A DNA stretch of 64,000 bases, from contig CAYPXH010000003.1 in assembly GCA_964414755.1 (NCBI GenBank), forward strand, positions 1 through 64,000, given 5' to 3'. The notes under the pieces were generated by a model, which was not told where the DNA came from, made no database searches, and saw only the letters and a program-made list of their open reading frames with translations. Positions 35,869-43,762 of the stretch are shown one piece after another. The DNA is from JAEUKQ01 sp964414755 (GTDB lineage Bacteria > Pseudomonadota > Alphaproteobacteria > JAEUKQ01). The translations under genes and the position numbers were made by a program. Numbering within the stretch: position 1 is the first letter of the stretch; every line of letters starts with the position of its first letter.

Positions 35869-36203
35869 GTAAGAAAAAACAAGGTGCAGTTGCTGCGCCA
35901 GATAATAGCAAATTAGTTGCTTTGTACGATATTATACGCTCTCCAATTATTACCGAGAAGGCAACATTTATTTCCCAGTTCCGTCAATTTACGTTTCATG
36001 TGCCGATTGACTCAACAAAAAAGCTGGTGCGTGAAGCAGTTGAAGCGGTTTTTAAAGTGAAGGTGCTGGCTGTTAATACGTTGCGTCAAAAGGGAAAAAC
36101 AAAAATTTTTCGTGGCCGTCGTGGGATGCGTTCAGATTATAAAAAGGCTATTGTTACCTTGGCTGAAGGCCAAACCATTGATGTAAATACAGGAGTCTCG
36201 TAA
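35865..36203 (+). CDS. rplW: 50S ribosomal protein L23
   Basis: This 112-residue tunnel-exit protein docks trigger factor and SRP. The core (YDIIRSPIITEKAT, about 24-37) follows a Lys-rich N-terminal extension of about 20 residues. GKTKIFRGRRGMRSDYKKAIV is the conserved C-terminal part. Confidence 0.97.
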   Translation: MSKKKQGAVAAPDNSKLVALYDIIRSPIITEKATFISQFRQFTFHVPIDSTKKLVREAVEAVFKVKVLAVNTLRQKGKTKIFRGRRGMRSDYKKAIVTLAEGQTIDVNTGVS

Positions 36204-36204
36204 A

Positions 36205-37026
36205 ATGGCCTTGAAGACATTTAAACCAGTAACACCGTCAACGCGTGGACTAATACTTGTTAATCGTGCCGAGCTTTACAAAGGTAGGCCAGAGAAATCA
36301 TTGACCGTGGGTCTACGCAAAACAGGTGGCCGTAACAATAATGGTCGGATTACTGCGTGGCGTATTGGTGGTGGACATAAGCAATTGTATCGTTTTGTTG
36401 ATTTTAAACGTCGTAAATTTGATATGCCTGCAGTTGTTGAACGGTTGGAATATGATCCAAATCGTACGGCTTTTATTGCGCTGATTAGGTATGAGGATGG
36501 CGAATTAAGCTATATTTTAGCCCCTCAACGCCTTAAAGCTGGTGATCAGGTTGTTTCCGGCGAGAGAGTTGACGTAAAACCTGGTAATGCCATGCCATTA
36601 AAAAGCATTCCTGTTGGTACGATAGTTCATAACGTTGAACTCAAACCAGGTCGTGGCGGTCAGTTTGCTCGTGCTGCAGGTGCATATGTCCAAATTGTTG
36701 GTCGTGACGGTACCTATGTTCAGTTGCGCATGAATTCTGGTGAGTTACGTGTGGTTCGTGCAGAATGTATGGCCACAGTTGGTGCAGCTTCTAATCCAGA
36801 TCAGCAAAATATTAAGATTGGTAAGGCCGGTCGTCATCGTTGGATGGGCGTGCGCATGACTGTTCGTGGTAACGCAATGAACCCTGTTGACCATCCACAT
36901 GGTGGGCGTGGCAACAAAGGAACGCATCCCAAAACCCCGTGGGGTAAGGGAACAAAAGGAAATAAAACGCGTCATAATAAGAAGACAGACGGGTATATTA
37001 TTCGTCGTCGTCATGCTGTGAATTAG
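36205..37026 (+). CDS. rplB: 50S ribosomal protein L2
   Basis: This 273-residue protein sits near the peptidyl-transferase centre and has the hallmarks GGRNNNGRITAWRIGGGHK, MNPVDHPHGG and the C-terminal RRRHAVN. The loop after DHPHGG reads RGNKGTHPKTPWG rather than the usual GEGR-x3-4-HPVTPWG, so it is shorter and more basic, while the conserved His residues are retained. Confidence 0.97.
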   Translation: MALKTFKPVTPSTRGLILVNRAELYKGRPEKSLTVGLRKTGGRNNNGRITAWRIGGGHKQLYRFVDFKRRKFDMPAVVERLEYDPNRTAFIALIRYEDGELSYILAPQRLKAGDQVVSGERVDVKPGNAMPLKSIPVGTIVHNVELKPGRGGQFARAAGAYVQIVGRDGTYVQLRMNSGELRVVRAECMATVGAASNPDQQNIKIGKAGRHRWMGVRMTVRGNAMNPVDHPHGGRGNKGTHPKTPWGKGTKGNKTRHNKKTDGYIIRRRHAVN

Positions 37027-37044
37027 GTAAGGAGATAATTAATA

Positions 37045-37329
37045 ATGCCTCGTTCAATTTGGAAAGGCCCATTTGTTGATGGATATCTGCTGAAGAAAGC
37101 TGAAACAGCTAGATCTTCTGGCCGTAATGATGTCATAAAAATCTGGTCGCGTCGTTCGACGATTTTGCCGCAATTTGTGGGGTTAACTTTTGGGGTTTAT
37201 AATGGGCATAAGTTTTTGCCTGTATTTGTTACTGAGAATATGATAGGTCATAAATTTGGCGAATTCTCCCCAACACGTACGTTCAACGGTCACTCTGGTG
37301 ATCGCAAAGCAAAAAGGACAGAAAAATGA
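37045..37329 (+). CDS. rpsS: 30S ribosomal protein S19
   Basis: This 94-residue protein of the 30S head has the conserved MPRSIWKGPFVDGYLLKKAE start and GHKFGEFSPTRTFNGHSGD end. An AAGGAGA ribosome-binding site precedes it. It overlaps rplV by 4 bp. Confidence 0.98.
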   Translation: MPRSIWKGPFVDGYLLKKAETARSSGRNDVIKIWSRRSTILPQFVGLTFGVYNGHKFLPVFVTENMIGHKFGEFSPTRTFNGHSGDRKAKRTEK

Positions 37330-37700
37330 GCAAGAATAAGACCGTTCGTAGCTTTGCAGATAACGAAGCTGTGGCAAAAGTTTATAATCTTAAGGGTAGC
37401 CCGCGTCGCTTGAATTTAGTTGCGCAAATGATCCGTGGATTGCCCGTTCAACCTGCTTTGTCACATCTGCGCCTATCAAAAAGACGTGCTGCCCACGATG
37501 TTAGGAAAGCGTTGCAATCGGCGATCGCAAACGCTGAAAATAACCATCAGTTAGATGTAGACCGGTTATATGTTGCTGAGGCAACGGTTGGTCGCGCTTT
37601 TGTGATGAAAAGATTCCATGCACGTGCCCGTGGGCGTGGTGCGCGCGTTGAAAAATTTTGGAGCCACCTAAGATTGGTTGTTCGTGAACAGAATCAGTAG
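37326..37700 (+). CDS. rplV: 50S ribosomal protein L22
   Basis: This 124-residue protein lines the exit tunnel with its C-terminal hairpin (MKRFHARARGRGARVEKFWSHL across about 96-117). It is of normal length with a slightly extended N-terminus. Confidence 0.97.
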   Translation: MSKNKTVRSFADNEAVAKVYNLKGSPRRLNLVAQMIRGLPVQPALSHLRLSKRRAAHDVRKALQSAIANAENNHQLDVDRLYVAEATVGRAFVMKRFHARARGRGARVEKFWSHLRLVVREQNQ

Positions 37701-37714
37701 AAGGAGAATGCTTA

Positions 37715-38401
37715 ATGGGTCAGAAGGTAAACCCTACCAGCCTACGTTTAGGAATTAACAGGACATGGGATTCGCGTTGGTTTGCGAAAGCTGGTAAATA
37801 TGCTGAATTGCTACATCAAGATTTTGAATTGCGCCGTTATCTTACAAAGCGGCTTGAGCAAGCTGGTGTAAGTCGTATTGTTATTGAACGGCCGACAAAG
37901 AAAGCAAAAGTGACAATTCATACGGCTCGCCCTGGTGTTGTTATTGGTAAAAAAGGGACAGATATTGAGAAATTGCGCAGTGACCTCAGCAAATTGGCTA
38001 AAAGTGATGTAAGCTTGAATATTGTTGAAATTCGCAAGCCCGAGATTGATGCGAAGTTGATTGCAGAAGGTATTGCGCAACAGCTTGAACGGCGTATTGC
38101 TTTCCGCCGTGCTATGAAGCGTGCTGTTCAATCAGCCTTAAGGCTTGGGGCTTTAGGTATTAGAATTAACTGTGGCGGTCGTTTGGGTGGTGCTGAAATC
38201 GCTCGCGTTGAGTGGTATCGTGAAGGTCGCGTGCCATTACATACGCTGCGTGCCGATATTGATCATGGTCAAGCGACGGCACATACAACTTATGGCACTT
38301 GCGGTATTAAAGTTTGGGTATACAAAGGTGATATTATGGCACACGATCCAATGGCCCAGGATAAAAAGATGCAAGATTCATCCTCCGCCAAAGCATCGTA
38401 A
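37715..38401 (+). CDS. rpsC: 30S ribosomal protein S3
   Basis: This 228-residue protein of the mRNA entry site has an N-terminal KH domain with the RPGVVIGKKGTDIEKLRSDL loop and the C-terminal domain with GRLGGAEIARVEWYREGRVPLHTLRADIDHG in pieces. The C-terminal tail is short and polar. Confidence 0.97.
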   Translation: MGQKVNPTSLRLGINRTWDSRWFAKAGKYAELLHQDFELRRYLTKRLEQAGVSRIVIERPTKKAKVTIHTARPGVVIGKKGTDIEKLRSDLSKLAKSDVSLNIVEIRKPEIDAKLIAEGIAQQLERRIAFRRAMKRAVQSALRLGALGIRINCGGRLGGAEIARVEWYREGRVPLHTLRADIDHGQATAHTTYGTCGIKVWVYKGDIMAHDPMAQDKKMQDSSSAKAS

Positions 38402-38426
38402 GTCGGAAGATATAAGGTAGGTTAAT

Positions 38427-38846
38427 ATGTTAGCACCAAAGAAAACAAAGTTTCGTCGGGCACACAAAGGAAGAATTCATGGATTGTCTCGTTCGGCAAC
38501 ATCCTTGAATTTTGGTTCTTTTGGCCTTAAGGCAACAGAGCCAGGACGTGTTACCGCGCGTCAAATTGAGTCAGCACGTCGTGCAATTACGCGGCATATG
38601 AAGCGTTTGGGGCGTATTTGGATACGCATTTTTCCAGATGTACCTGTGTCTGTAAAGCCAGCTGAAGTACGTATGGGTGGTGGTAAGGGATCGCCTGAGT
38701 TTTGGGTAGCCCGTGTTAAACCAGGTCGTATTATGTTTGAGATTGATGGTGTTCCTGTTGATTTGGCAAAACGTGCTTTTGAGTTAGCTTCTGCAAAGTT
38801 GCCTGTCACAACACGGTTTATTGCCCGCTTTAGCGAGGAGAATTAG
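38427..38846 (+). CDS. rplP: 50S ribosomal protein L16
   Basis: This 139-residue protein lies near the A site. It starts MLAPKKTKFRRAHKGRIHG and has the conserved RMGGGKGSPEFWVARVKPGRI loop around residues 81-100, where Arg hydroxylation occurs in some bacteria. Confidence 0.97.
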   Translation: MLAPKKTKFRRAHKGRIHGLSRSATSLNFGSFGLKATEPGRVTARQIESARRAITRHMKRLGRIWIRIFPDVPVSVKPAEVRMGGGKGSPEFWVARVKPGRIMFEIDGVPVDLAKRAFELASAKLPVTTRFIARFSEEN

Positions 38847-38848
38847 AA

Positions 38849-39043
38849 ATGAAAATGGAAGATTTGCGTGGAAAAACATCGGATCAGTTAAAAGGCGAGC
38901 TTCTATCTTTAAAAAAGGAAAGTTTTAATTTGCGCTTTCAACAAGCAAATGGTCAGTTGAAAAATACAAGCAGAATTAGGTTGGTGCGCCGTCAAACTGC
39001 CCGCGTTCAGATGTTACTGAAGCAAATGGCAAAAAGTAATTAG
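38849..39043 (+). CDS. rpmC: 50S ribosomal protein L29
   Basis: This 64-residue two-helix protein at the tunnel exit has MKMEDLRGKTSDQLKGELLSLKKESFNLRFQQ in parts and the usual NTSRIRLVRRQTARV C-terminal helix. It starts 2 bp after rplP. Confidence 0.96.
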   Translation: MKMEDLRGKTSDQLKGELLSLKKESFNLRFQQANGQLKNTSRIRLVRRQTARVQMLLKQMAKSN

Positions 39044-39077
39044 TGTTGATTGGGCGGTACGAATAGGGATTTTAGAA

Positions 39078-39353
39078 ATGTCGAAACGAGTTTTACAAGG
39101 AATTGTAGTGAGTGATAAAATGCAAAATACTGTGGTTGTTCAGGTTGAGCGCCGAGTTTTGCACGCGCTGTACCATAAATATCTGCGCAAATACAAGAAA
39201 TATGCTGCCCATGATGCTGAAGGTGTGTGTCGCATGGGTGATGTTGTTGAGATTCGCGAATGTCCGCCAATTTCGAAAACAAAAAAATGGGAAGTGATCT
39301 CTCGTAAAGCTGGTTCCGGTGCTAGTGTTTCTGGTACTGAAAAGGGGATATAA
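39078..39353 (+). CDS. rpsQ: 30S ribosomal protein S17
   Basis: This 91-residue OB-fold protein starts MSKRVLQGIVVSDKMQNTVVV and has HDAEGVCRMGDVVEIRECPPISKTKKW in parts. The Gly/Ser-rich C-terminal tail (residues about 77-91) is a little longer than in E. coli. Confidence 0.97.
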   Translation: MSKRVLQGIVVSDKMQNTVVVQVERRVLHALYHKYLRKYKKYAAHDAEGVCRMGDVVEIRECPPISKTKKWEVISRKAGSGASVSGTEKGI

Positions 39354-39354
39354 C

Positions 39355-39723
39355 ATGATACAGATGCAAACGAATCTAGAAGTTGCAGATAATTCTGGTG
39401 CGAAAAAAGTCCAATGCATTAAGGTATTGGGTGGCTCCATGCGCCGTTATGCAACAGTGGGTGATATTATTGTTGTATCGGTTAAAGATGCTATTCCTAG
39501 GGGGCGTGTAAAGAAGGGTGATGTCCACAAAGCAGTTATTGTTCGTACATCTCGTAATATTAACCGTAATGATGGTACGTCAATTCGTTTTGATACGAAT
39601 GCAGCGGTCCTGGTTAATAAAGATGGAGAGCCAATAGGTACTCGTATTTTTGGCCCTGTTACACGTGAATTGCGTCAGAAAAATTTTATGAAGATTATCT
39701 CGCTTGCGCCAGAAGTTTTATAA
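39355..39723 (+). CDS. rplN: 50S ribosomal protein L14
   Basis: This 122-residue intersubunit-bridge protein starts MIQMQTNLEVADNSGAKKVQ. The open frame extends upstream into rpsQ, but the ATG at 39355, one base after the rpsQ stop, gives the exact family N-terminus and length. Confidence 0.98.
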   Translation: MIQMQTNLEVADNSGAKKVQCIKVLGGSMRRYATVGDIIVVSVKDAIPRGRVKKGDVHKAVIVRTSRNINRNDGTSIRFDTNAAVLVNKDGEPIGTRIFGPVTRELRQKNFMKIISLAPEVL

Positions 39724-39769
39724 GTTAGCGTAGGTTTTAGGTAGAGTTTGCAAAACTATAGGGTTTAAC

Positions 39770-40090
39770 ATGTCAGTAAAGTTTAAAGTTAAAAAAGGCG
39801 ATAAAGTGATCGTTATTTCTGGCCGCAGTAAGGGGCAACAAGGCGAAGTTTTAAAAGTATTTCGTGAATCTGCGCGTGTTGTTGTTCAGGGCACTAATCT
39901 CGTGAAAAAGCATACAAAGCCATCAGCTAAATCTGCTGGCGGTGTGGTTGAAAAGGAAGCTTCAATTCACATTTCAAATGTTGCTCTCATCGATCCGGTT
40001 GAAGGTAAGCCAACGAAGGTTGGGTACCAAACAGTTGATGGTCGTAAAATTCGTATAGCTCGGCGTTCCGGGCAACCAATTGATCGCTAA
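39770..40090 (+). CDS. rplX: 50S ribosomal protein L24
   Basis: This 106-residue KOW-domain protein initiates 50S assembly. KKGDKVIVISGRSKGQQGEVL is the KOW motif (about 8-28), followed by the conserved IHISNVALIDP. Confidence 0.97.
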   Translation: MSVKFKVKKGDKVIVISGRSKGQQGEVLKVFRESARVVVQGTNLVKKHTKPSAKSAGGVVEKEASIHISNVALIDPVEGKPTKVGYQTVDGRKIRIARRSGQPIDR

Positions 40091-40101
40091 AGGGGTTTAG
40101 A

Positions 40102-40641
40102 ATGTCTCGCTTAAAAGATGCCTATTATAAGGTTATAAGGCCAAAATTGATGAAGGATTTTGGTTATAAGAATCTAATGCAAACGCCACGTTTAACAAAA
40201 ATTGTTGTAAATATGGGGGTTGGTCAAGCGGCGCAAGATGGTAAAAAAATGACTGCTGCTGTTGATGAATTGACTTTAATCACGGGACAAAAGCCTGTGG
40301 TAACCAAAGCACGTATGTCAATTGCTACCTTCAAGCTGCGGAAAGGTATGCCCGTTGGTTGTAAGGTAACGTTACGTGGAAATCGGATGTATGAATTTTT
40401 AGATCGATTGGTTACTATTGCGTTGCCCCGTGTGCGCGATTTTCGTGGAATTTCTGGAAAAAGTTTTGATGGTGCAGGTAACTATGCATTTGGCTTAAAA
40501 GAACAGATCGTTTTCCCTGAAATCAATTATGATAAAATTGATCAAATTCGCGGTATGGATATTGTTATTGTAACTACCGCAAAAAATAATGATGAGGCTA
40601 AGGCTTTGCTAAAGGCATTTGACATGCCGTTAACAGCTTAA
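40102..40641 (+). CDS. rplE: 50S ribosomal protein L5
   Basis: This 179-residue 5S-rRNA-binding protein has the hallmarks PRLTKIVVNMGVGQA, ITGQKPVVTKAR and KSFDGAGNYAFGLKEQIVFPEI in parts. The length is the same as in E. coli. Confidence 0.98.
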   Translation: MSRLKDAYYKVIRPKLMKDFGYKNLMQTPRLTKIVVNMGVGQAAQDGKKMTAAVDELTLITGQKPVVTKARMSIATFKLRKGMPVGCKVTLRGNRMYEFLDRLVTIALPRVRDFRGISGKSFDGAGNYAFGLKEQIVFPEINYDKIDQIRGMDIVIVTTAKNNDEAKALLKAFDMPLTA

Positions 40642-40660
40642 TGTGTCTTAAGGAGTAAAA

Positions 40661-40966
40661 ATGGCCAAGACAAGCTCGATTGAAAAGAATATGCACCGGC
40701 AGCGTTTAAGTAAACAGTTTGCTGCGCGCCGGCAAAGACTAAAAGATGTTATTATGGATGCAACATTACCGATGGAAGAGCGTTTTGCTGCTCAGCTGAA
40801 GTTGGCGCAGTTGCCTCGTAACTCGTCAAGGACGAGGGTTCGGTTGCGTTGTTTATTAACCGGTCGTACGCGCGGTAACTATCGTAAATTTAAGTTATCA
40901 CGACTGATGTTGCGGAAATTGGCTTCTAATGGCCAAATTCCAGGTATGGTGAAAGCTAGTTGGTAA
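40661..40966 (+). CDS. rpsN: 30S ribosomal protein S14 (zinc-free type)
   Basis: This 101-residue long form has no CxxC zinc motifs, the type usual in proteobacteria. It has the conserved LPRNSSRTRVRLRC and GRTRGNYRKFKLSRLMLR segments and ends VKASW. Confidence 0.97.
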   Translation: MAKTSSIEKNMHRQRLSKQFAARRQRLKDVIMDATLPMEERFAAQLKLAQLPRNSSRTRVRLRCLLTGRTRGNYRKFKLSRLMLRKLASNGQIPGMVKASW

Positions 40967-40986
40967 GGAATTAGGGACAGGAAATT

Positions 40987-41385
40987 ATGTCAGTAACAGA
41001 TCCATTAGGTGATATGATCACCCGTATTCGCAACGGTCAAAAAGCCGGTTTGTCAAAAATTACCTCGCCAAAGTCACGGCTGCGGGTAAATGTTCTTGCC
41101 GTCCTTAAGAAGGAAGGATATATTCGTGATTATCAGGCAGTGCAGGATGAGCCAGGTAAAGATACACTAAACATTGAACTGAAATATTTTGAAGGTCAGC
41201 CTGCTATTCGTGAAATTACACGTGTTTCCAAGCCAGGTCGGCGTATTTATGTTGGTGTTGTTGATATTCCAACAGTTTACAATGGATTGGGCGTAGCCAT
41301 CTTGTCGACCCCGCAGGGTGTTATGACGGATAGCGAGGCTCGTGCCGCCCACACGGGGGGCGAATTATTATGTCGCGTTTTCTAG
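40987..41385 (+). CDS. rpsH: 30S ribosomal protein S8
   Basis: This 132-residue binder of the 16S central domain starts SVTDPLGDMITRIRNGQ and ends with the conserved GVMTDSEARAAHTGGELLCRVF region. In E. coli it represses the spc operon; no equivalent site was identified here. Confidence 0.98.
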   Translation: MSVTDPLGDMITRIRNGQKAGLSKITSPKSRLRVNVLAVLKKEGYIRDYQAVQDEPGKDTLNIELKYFEGQPAIREITRVSKPGRRIYVGVVDIPTVYNGLGVAILSTPQGVMTDSEARAAHTGGELLCRVF

Positions 41386-41395
41386 GAAATAAATC

Positions 41396-41935
41396 ATGTC
41401 TCGTATAGGAAAAAACCCTGTCTTGCTTCCTGCTGGTGTTACTGTTCAGGTTTCTGGAGCGGTTGTGAAGGCAAAAGGAAAGATGGGCGAATTAGCTGTA
41501 AATGTTGGAAGTTTGGTTAAAATAGAAAATCAGAAAGACAAACTGCTTGTTACGCCAAGCAAAGATGTTCCTCAGGCAAAAATTATGTGGGGAACAGCTC
41601 GTAATATTTTGCGTAATCTGATGATTGGCGTATCAGAAGGATATTCAAAAACTTTGGAGATTAGTGGTGTTGGTTTTCGTGCGGCACTCAAAGGCAAAAA
41701 TCTAGAAATGCAAGTTGGCTTTAGCCACGATATTGTTTATCCAGTTCCAACTGATGTATCTGTTAAGGTTAGTGGCGAAAAATTCAACGTACTAACGATT
41801 AGTGGTCTTGATAAACAACGTGTTGGTCAAGTTGCTGCTGAGATTCGTGCGTTTAGGCCACCTGAACCTTATCAAGGTAAAGGTATTAAATATAGCACGG
41901 AAACCGTTCGTCGCAAAGAAGGTAAGAAGAAATAG
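41396..41935 (+). CDS. rplF: 50S ribosomal protein L6
   Basis: This 179-residue two-domain protein lies near the factor-binding site: MSRIGKNPVLLPAGVTV, LEISGVGFRAALKG and the signature EIRAFRPPEPYQGKGIKY. Confidence 0.98.
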   Translation: MSRIGKNPVLLPAGVTVQVSGAVVKAKGKMGELAVNVGSLVKIENQKDKLLVTPSKDVPQAKIMWGTARNILRNLMIGVSEGYSKTLEISGVGFRAALKGKNLEMQVGFSHDIVYPVPTDVSVKVSGEKFNVLTISGLDKQRVGQVAAEIRAFRPPEPYQGKGIKYSTETVRRKEGKKK

Positions 41936-41961
41936 GTAACTTATCAGTTTAAGGGTTAATC

Positions 41962-42324
41962 ATGTTAACAAGACTAGAATTAAAACAACGGCGTCGGGAA
42001 CGCTTACGGTATCAGTTAAGACAAAAATCAGGTGGGCGTCCGCGCTTGTCTGTCTTTAGATCTAGCAAGCATATTCATGTTCAGGTGATTGATGATCGGC
42101 TTGGTCAGACCCTGGTTGCCGCTTCCTCACTTGATAAAGACTTAAAGGGGCAGTTAAAAACCGGTGCAAGTATTGACGCTGCCCGCGCAGTTGGACAATT
42201 GGTTGCCGTTCGTGCGGTTGCTGCGGGTGTTAAGGAGGTTGTATTTGATCGCGGTTGTTATATTTATCACGGCCGAGTTAAAGCATTGGCCGAAGCGGCA
42301 CGCGAGGGTGGTTTGAACTTTTAG
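41962..42324 (+). CDS. rplR: 50S ribosomal protein L18
   Basis: This 120-residue 5S-rRNA binder has the conserved GRPRLSVFRSSKHIHVQVIDD and VVFDRGCYIYHGRVKALAEAAREGGL segments in parts. Normal length. Confidence 0.97.
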   Translation: MLTRLELKQRRRERLRYQLRQKSGGRPRLSVFRSSKHIHVQVIDDRLGQTLVAASSLDKDLKGQLKTGASIDAARAVGQLVAVRAVAAGVKEVVFDRGCYIYHGRVKALAEAAREGGLNF

Positions 42325-42374
42325 TTTAGAAGCTGTTAAGTTTGTAATATCAACATAGAAGAATTGAAATAAAC

Positions 42375-42941
42375 ATGTCAAAAAATGATCATTCAGAACG
42401 TCGGGATCGTAGTCGCGAGAGAAAGGATGATGTCGAATTAATTGAGAAACTTGTCGGCATCAATCGTATTACAAAAGTTGTTAAAGGCGGTAAAAGGCTT
42501 GGTTTTGCTGCAATTGTTGTTGTTGGTGATGGTAAAGGGCGTGTTGGCCATGGTGCTGGTAAGGCACGTGAAGTTCCAGAAGCAGTACGTAAAGCAACGG
42601 AACGCGCGCGGCGCTCTATGTTGCGTATTCCATTACGCGAAGGTCGTACCATCCATCATGATACCGTTGGTCGGTTTGGAGCGGGCAGAATTGTTTTAAG
42701 ATCAGCTAAACCAGGGACGGGTATTATTGCTGGCGGTGCCGTTCGGTATGTGTTTGAAGCTTTAGGCGTACAAGACATTGTTGCAAAATCTATCGGTTCA
42801 TCAAACCCACACAACGTTTTGAAAGCCGTTTTTGATGCGTTGACTTCATCAAATTCGCCACGTCATGTTGCTGCACGCCGTGGTAAGAAAGTTAGCGACA
42901 TTCTTCCAAAAAAGCAGGCGCACGCTGAGGTTAGGGAGTAA
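42375..42941 (+). CDS. rpsE: 30S ribosomal protein S5
   Basis: This 188-residue decoding-fidelity protein has LIEKLVGINRITKVVKGGKR, GFAAIVVVGDGKGRVGHGAGKA and AGGAVRYVFEALG. The N-terminal extension (about 20 charged residues, DHSERRDRSRERKDD) is typical of alphaproteobacteria. Confidence 0.98.
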   Translation: MSKNDHSERRDRSRERKDDVELIEKLVGINRITKVVKGGKRLGFAAIVVVGDGKGRVGHGAGKAREVPEAVRKATERARRSMLRIPLREGRTIHHDTVGRFGAGRIVLRSAKPGTGIIAGGAVRYVFEALGVQDIVAKSIGSSNPHNVLKAVFDALTSSNSPRHVAARRGKKVSDILPKKQAHAEVRE

Positions 42942-42943
42942 TT

Positions 42944-43153
42944 ATGGTTAAAAAAAACGCGGCCAAAACAGAAAAATTGATTAAAGTCACCCAGATTGGC
43001 AGTCCGATTGGTAGGGAATATAGTCAGCGGTTGACACTGCTTGGATTGGGATTAGGGAAGATGCATAAATCGCGCTTGTTACCTGATAATTCTTCCATCC
43101 GTGGAATGATTTTTAAAGTTCAGCATTTAGTAAAATCTGAACCTGTTGAGTAA
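42944..43153 (+). CDS. rpmD: 50S ribosomal protein L30
   Basis: This 69-residue protein has the core KVTQIGSPIGREYSQRLTLLGLGLGKMHK in parts and ends within the MIFKVQHLVK motif plus a few residues. It starts 2 bp after rpsE. Confidence 0.96.
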   Translation: MVKKNAAKTEKLIKVTQIGSPIGREYSQRLTLLGLGLGKMHKSRLLPDNSSIRGMIFKVQHLVKSEPVE

Positions 43154-43192
43154 GTGCACGACCGTTATTAGCGTATAAAGGATCTATCTATT

Positions 43193-43684
43193 ATGAAGTT
43201 AAATCAATTATCAGATAAACCAGGTGCCAGGAAAAAGCCAATTGTTGTTGGCCGTGGTATTGGTTCAGGAAAAGGAAAAACAGCTGGTCGTGGCGGAAAA
43301 GGTCAGACTGCGCGTAGCGGTTGGTCTGGTAATGGCTTTGAAGGCGGTCAAATGCCCCTTCATATGCGTATGCCTAAAAGAGGTTTTAATAATTTTAGCC
43401 GCAAGCGTTACGTTGTTGTTAACCTGGGTAGGTTACAGAATTTTATTGAAAATGGCCGGCTGAATATTCAAGAAACAATCGATGCACGTGCACTGCAAGT
43501 GGCTGGCGTTATTAGCCACGCACGTGATGGTGTGCGTTTATTAGCTTCTGGCGCGTTGAAAAGTAAAATTAACATTTTGGTTGCAGGTGCCTCAAGTGGT
43601 GCCATTCAGGCTGTTGAGAAACTGGGTGGACAGGTTAGTCTGGAACAACCAGCTGACCAACAGGAAAAATCTGCAGAAAAGTAG
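43193..43684 (+). CDS. rplO: 50S ribosomal protein L15
   Basis: This 163-residue assembly protein has the Gly/Lys/Arg-rich N-terminal region (GRGIGSGKGKTAGRGGKGQ, about 21-39) and the conserved GFEGGQMPLHMRMPKRGF segment. The C-terminal tail is Gln/Glu-rich. Confidence 0.97.
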   Translation: MKLNQLSDKPGARKKPIVVGRGIGSGKGKTAGRGGKGQTARSGWSGNGFEGGQMPLHMRMPKRGFNNFSRKRYVVVNLGRLQNFIENGRLNIQETIDARALQVAGVISHARDGVRLLASGALKSKINILVAGASSGAIQAVEKLGGQVSLEQPADQQEKSAEK

Positions 43685-43762
43685 ATTGATGGTATTTGAT
43701 AGATGAATTTTACTGTTTACAGAACAGTTTTTGCGTTGATTATCCAAAGATAGGTTGATGAA

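Noticed and set aside
39093..39440. Minus-strand 115-residue open frame across rpsQ/rplN
   Set aside because: It lies opposite two certain ribosomal genes and shows no protein-like features; it is a shadow frame.
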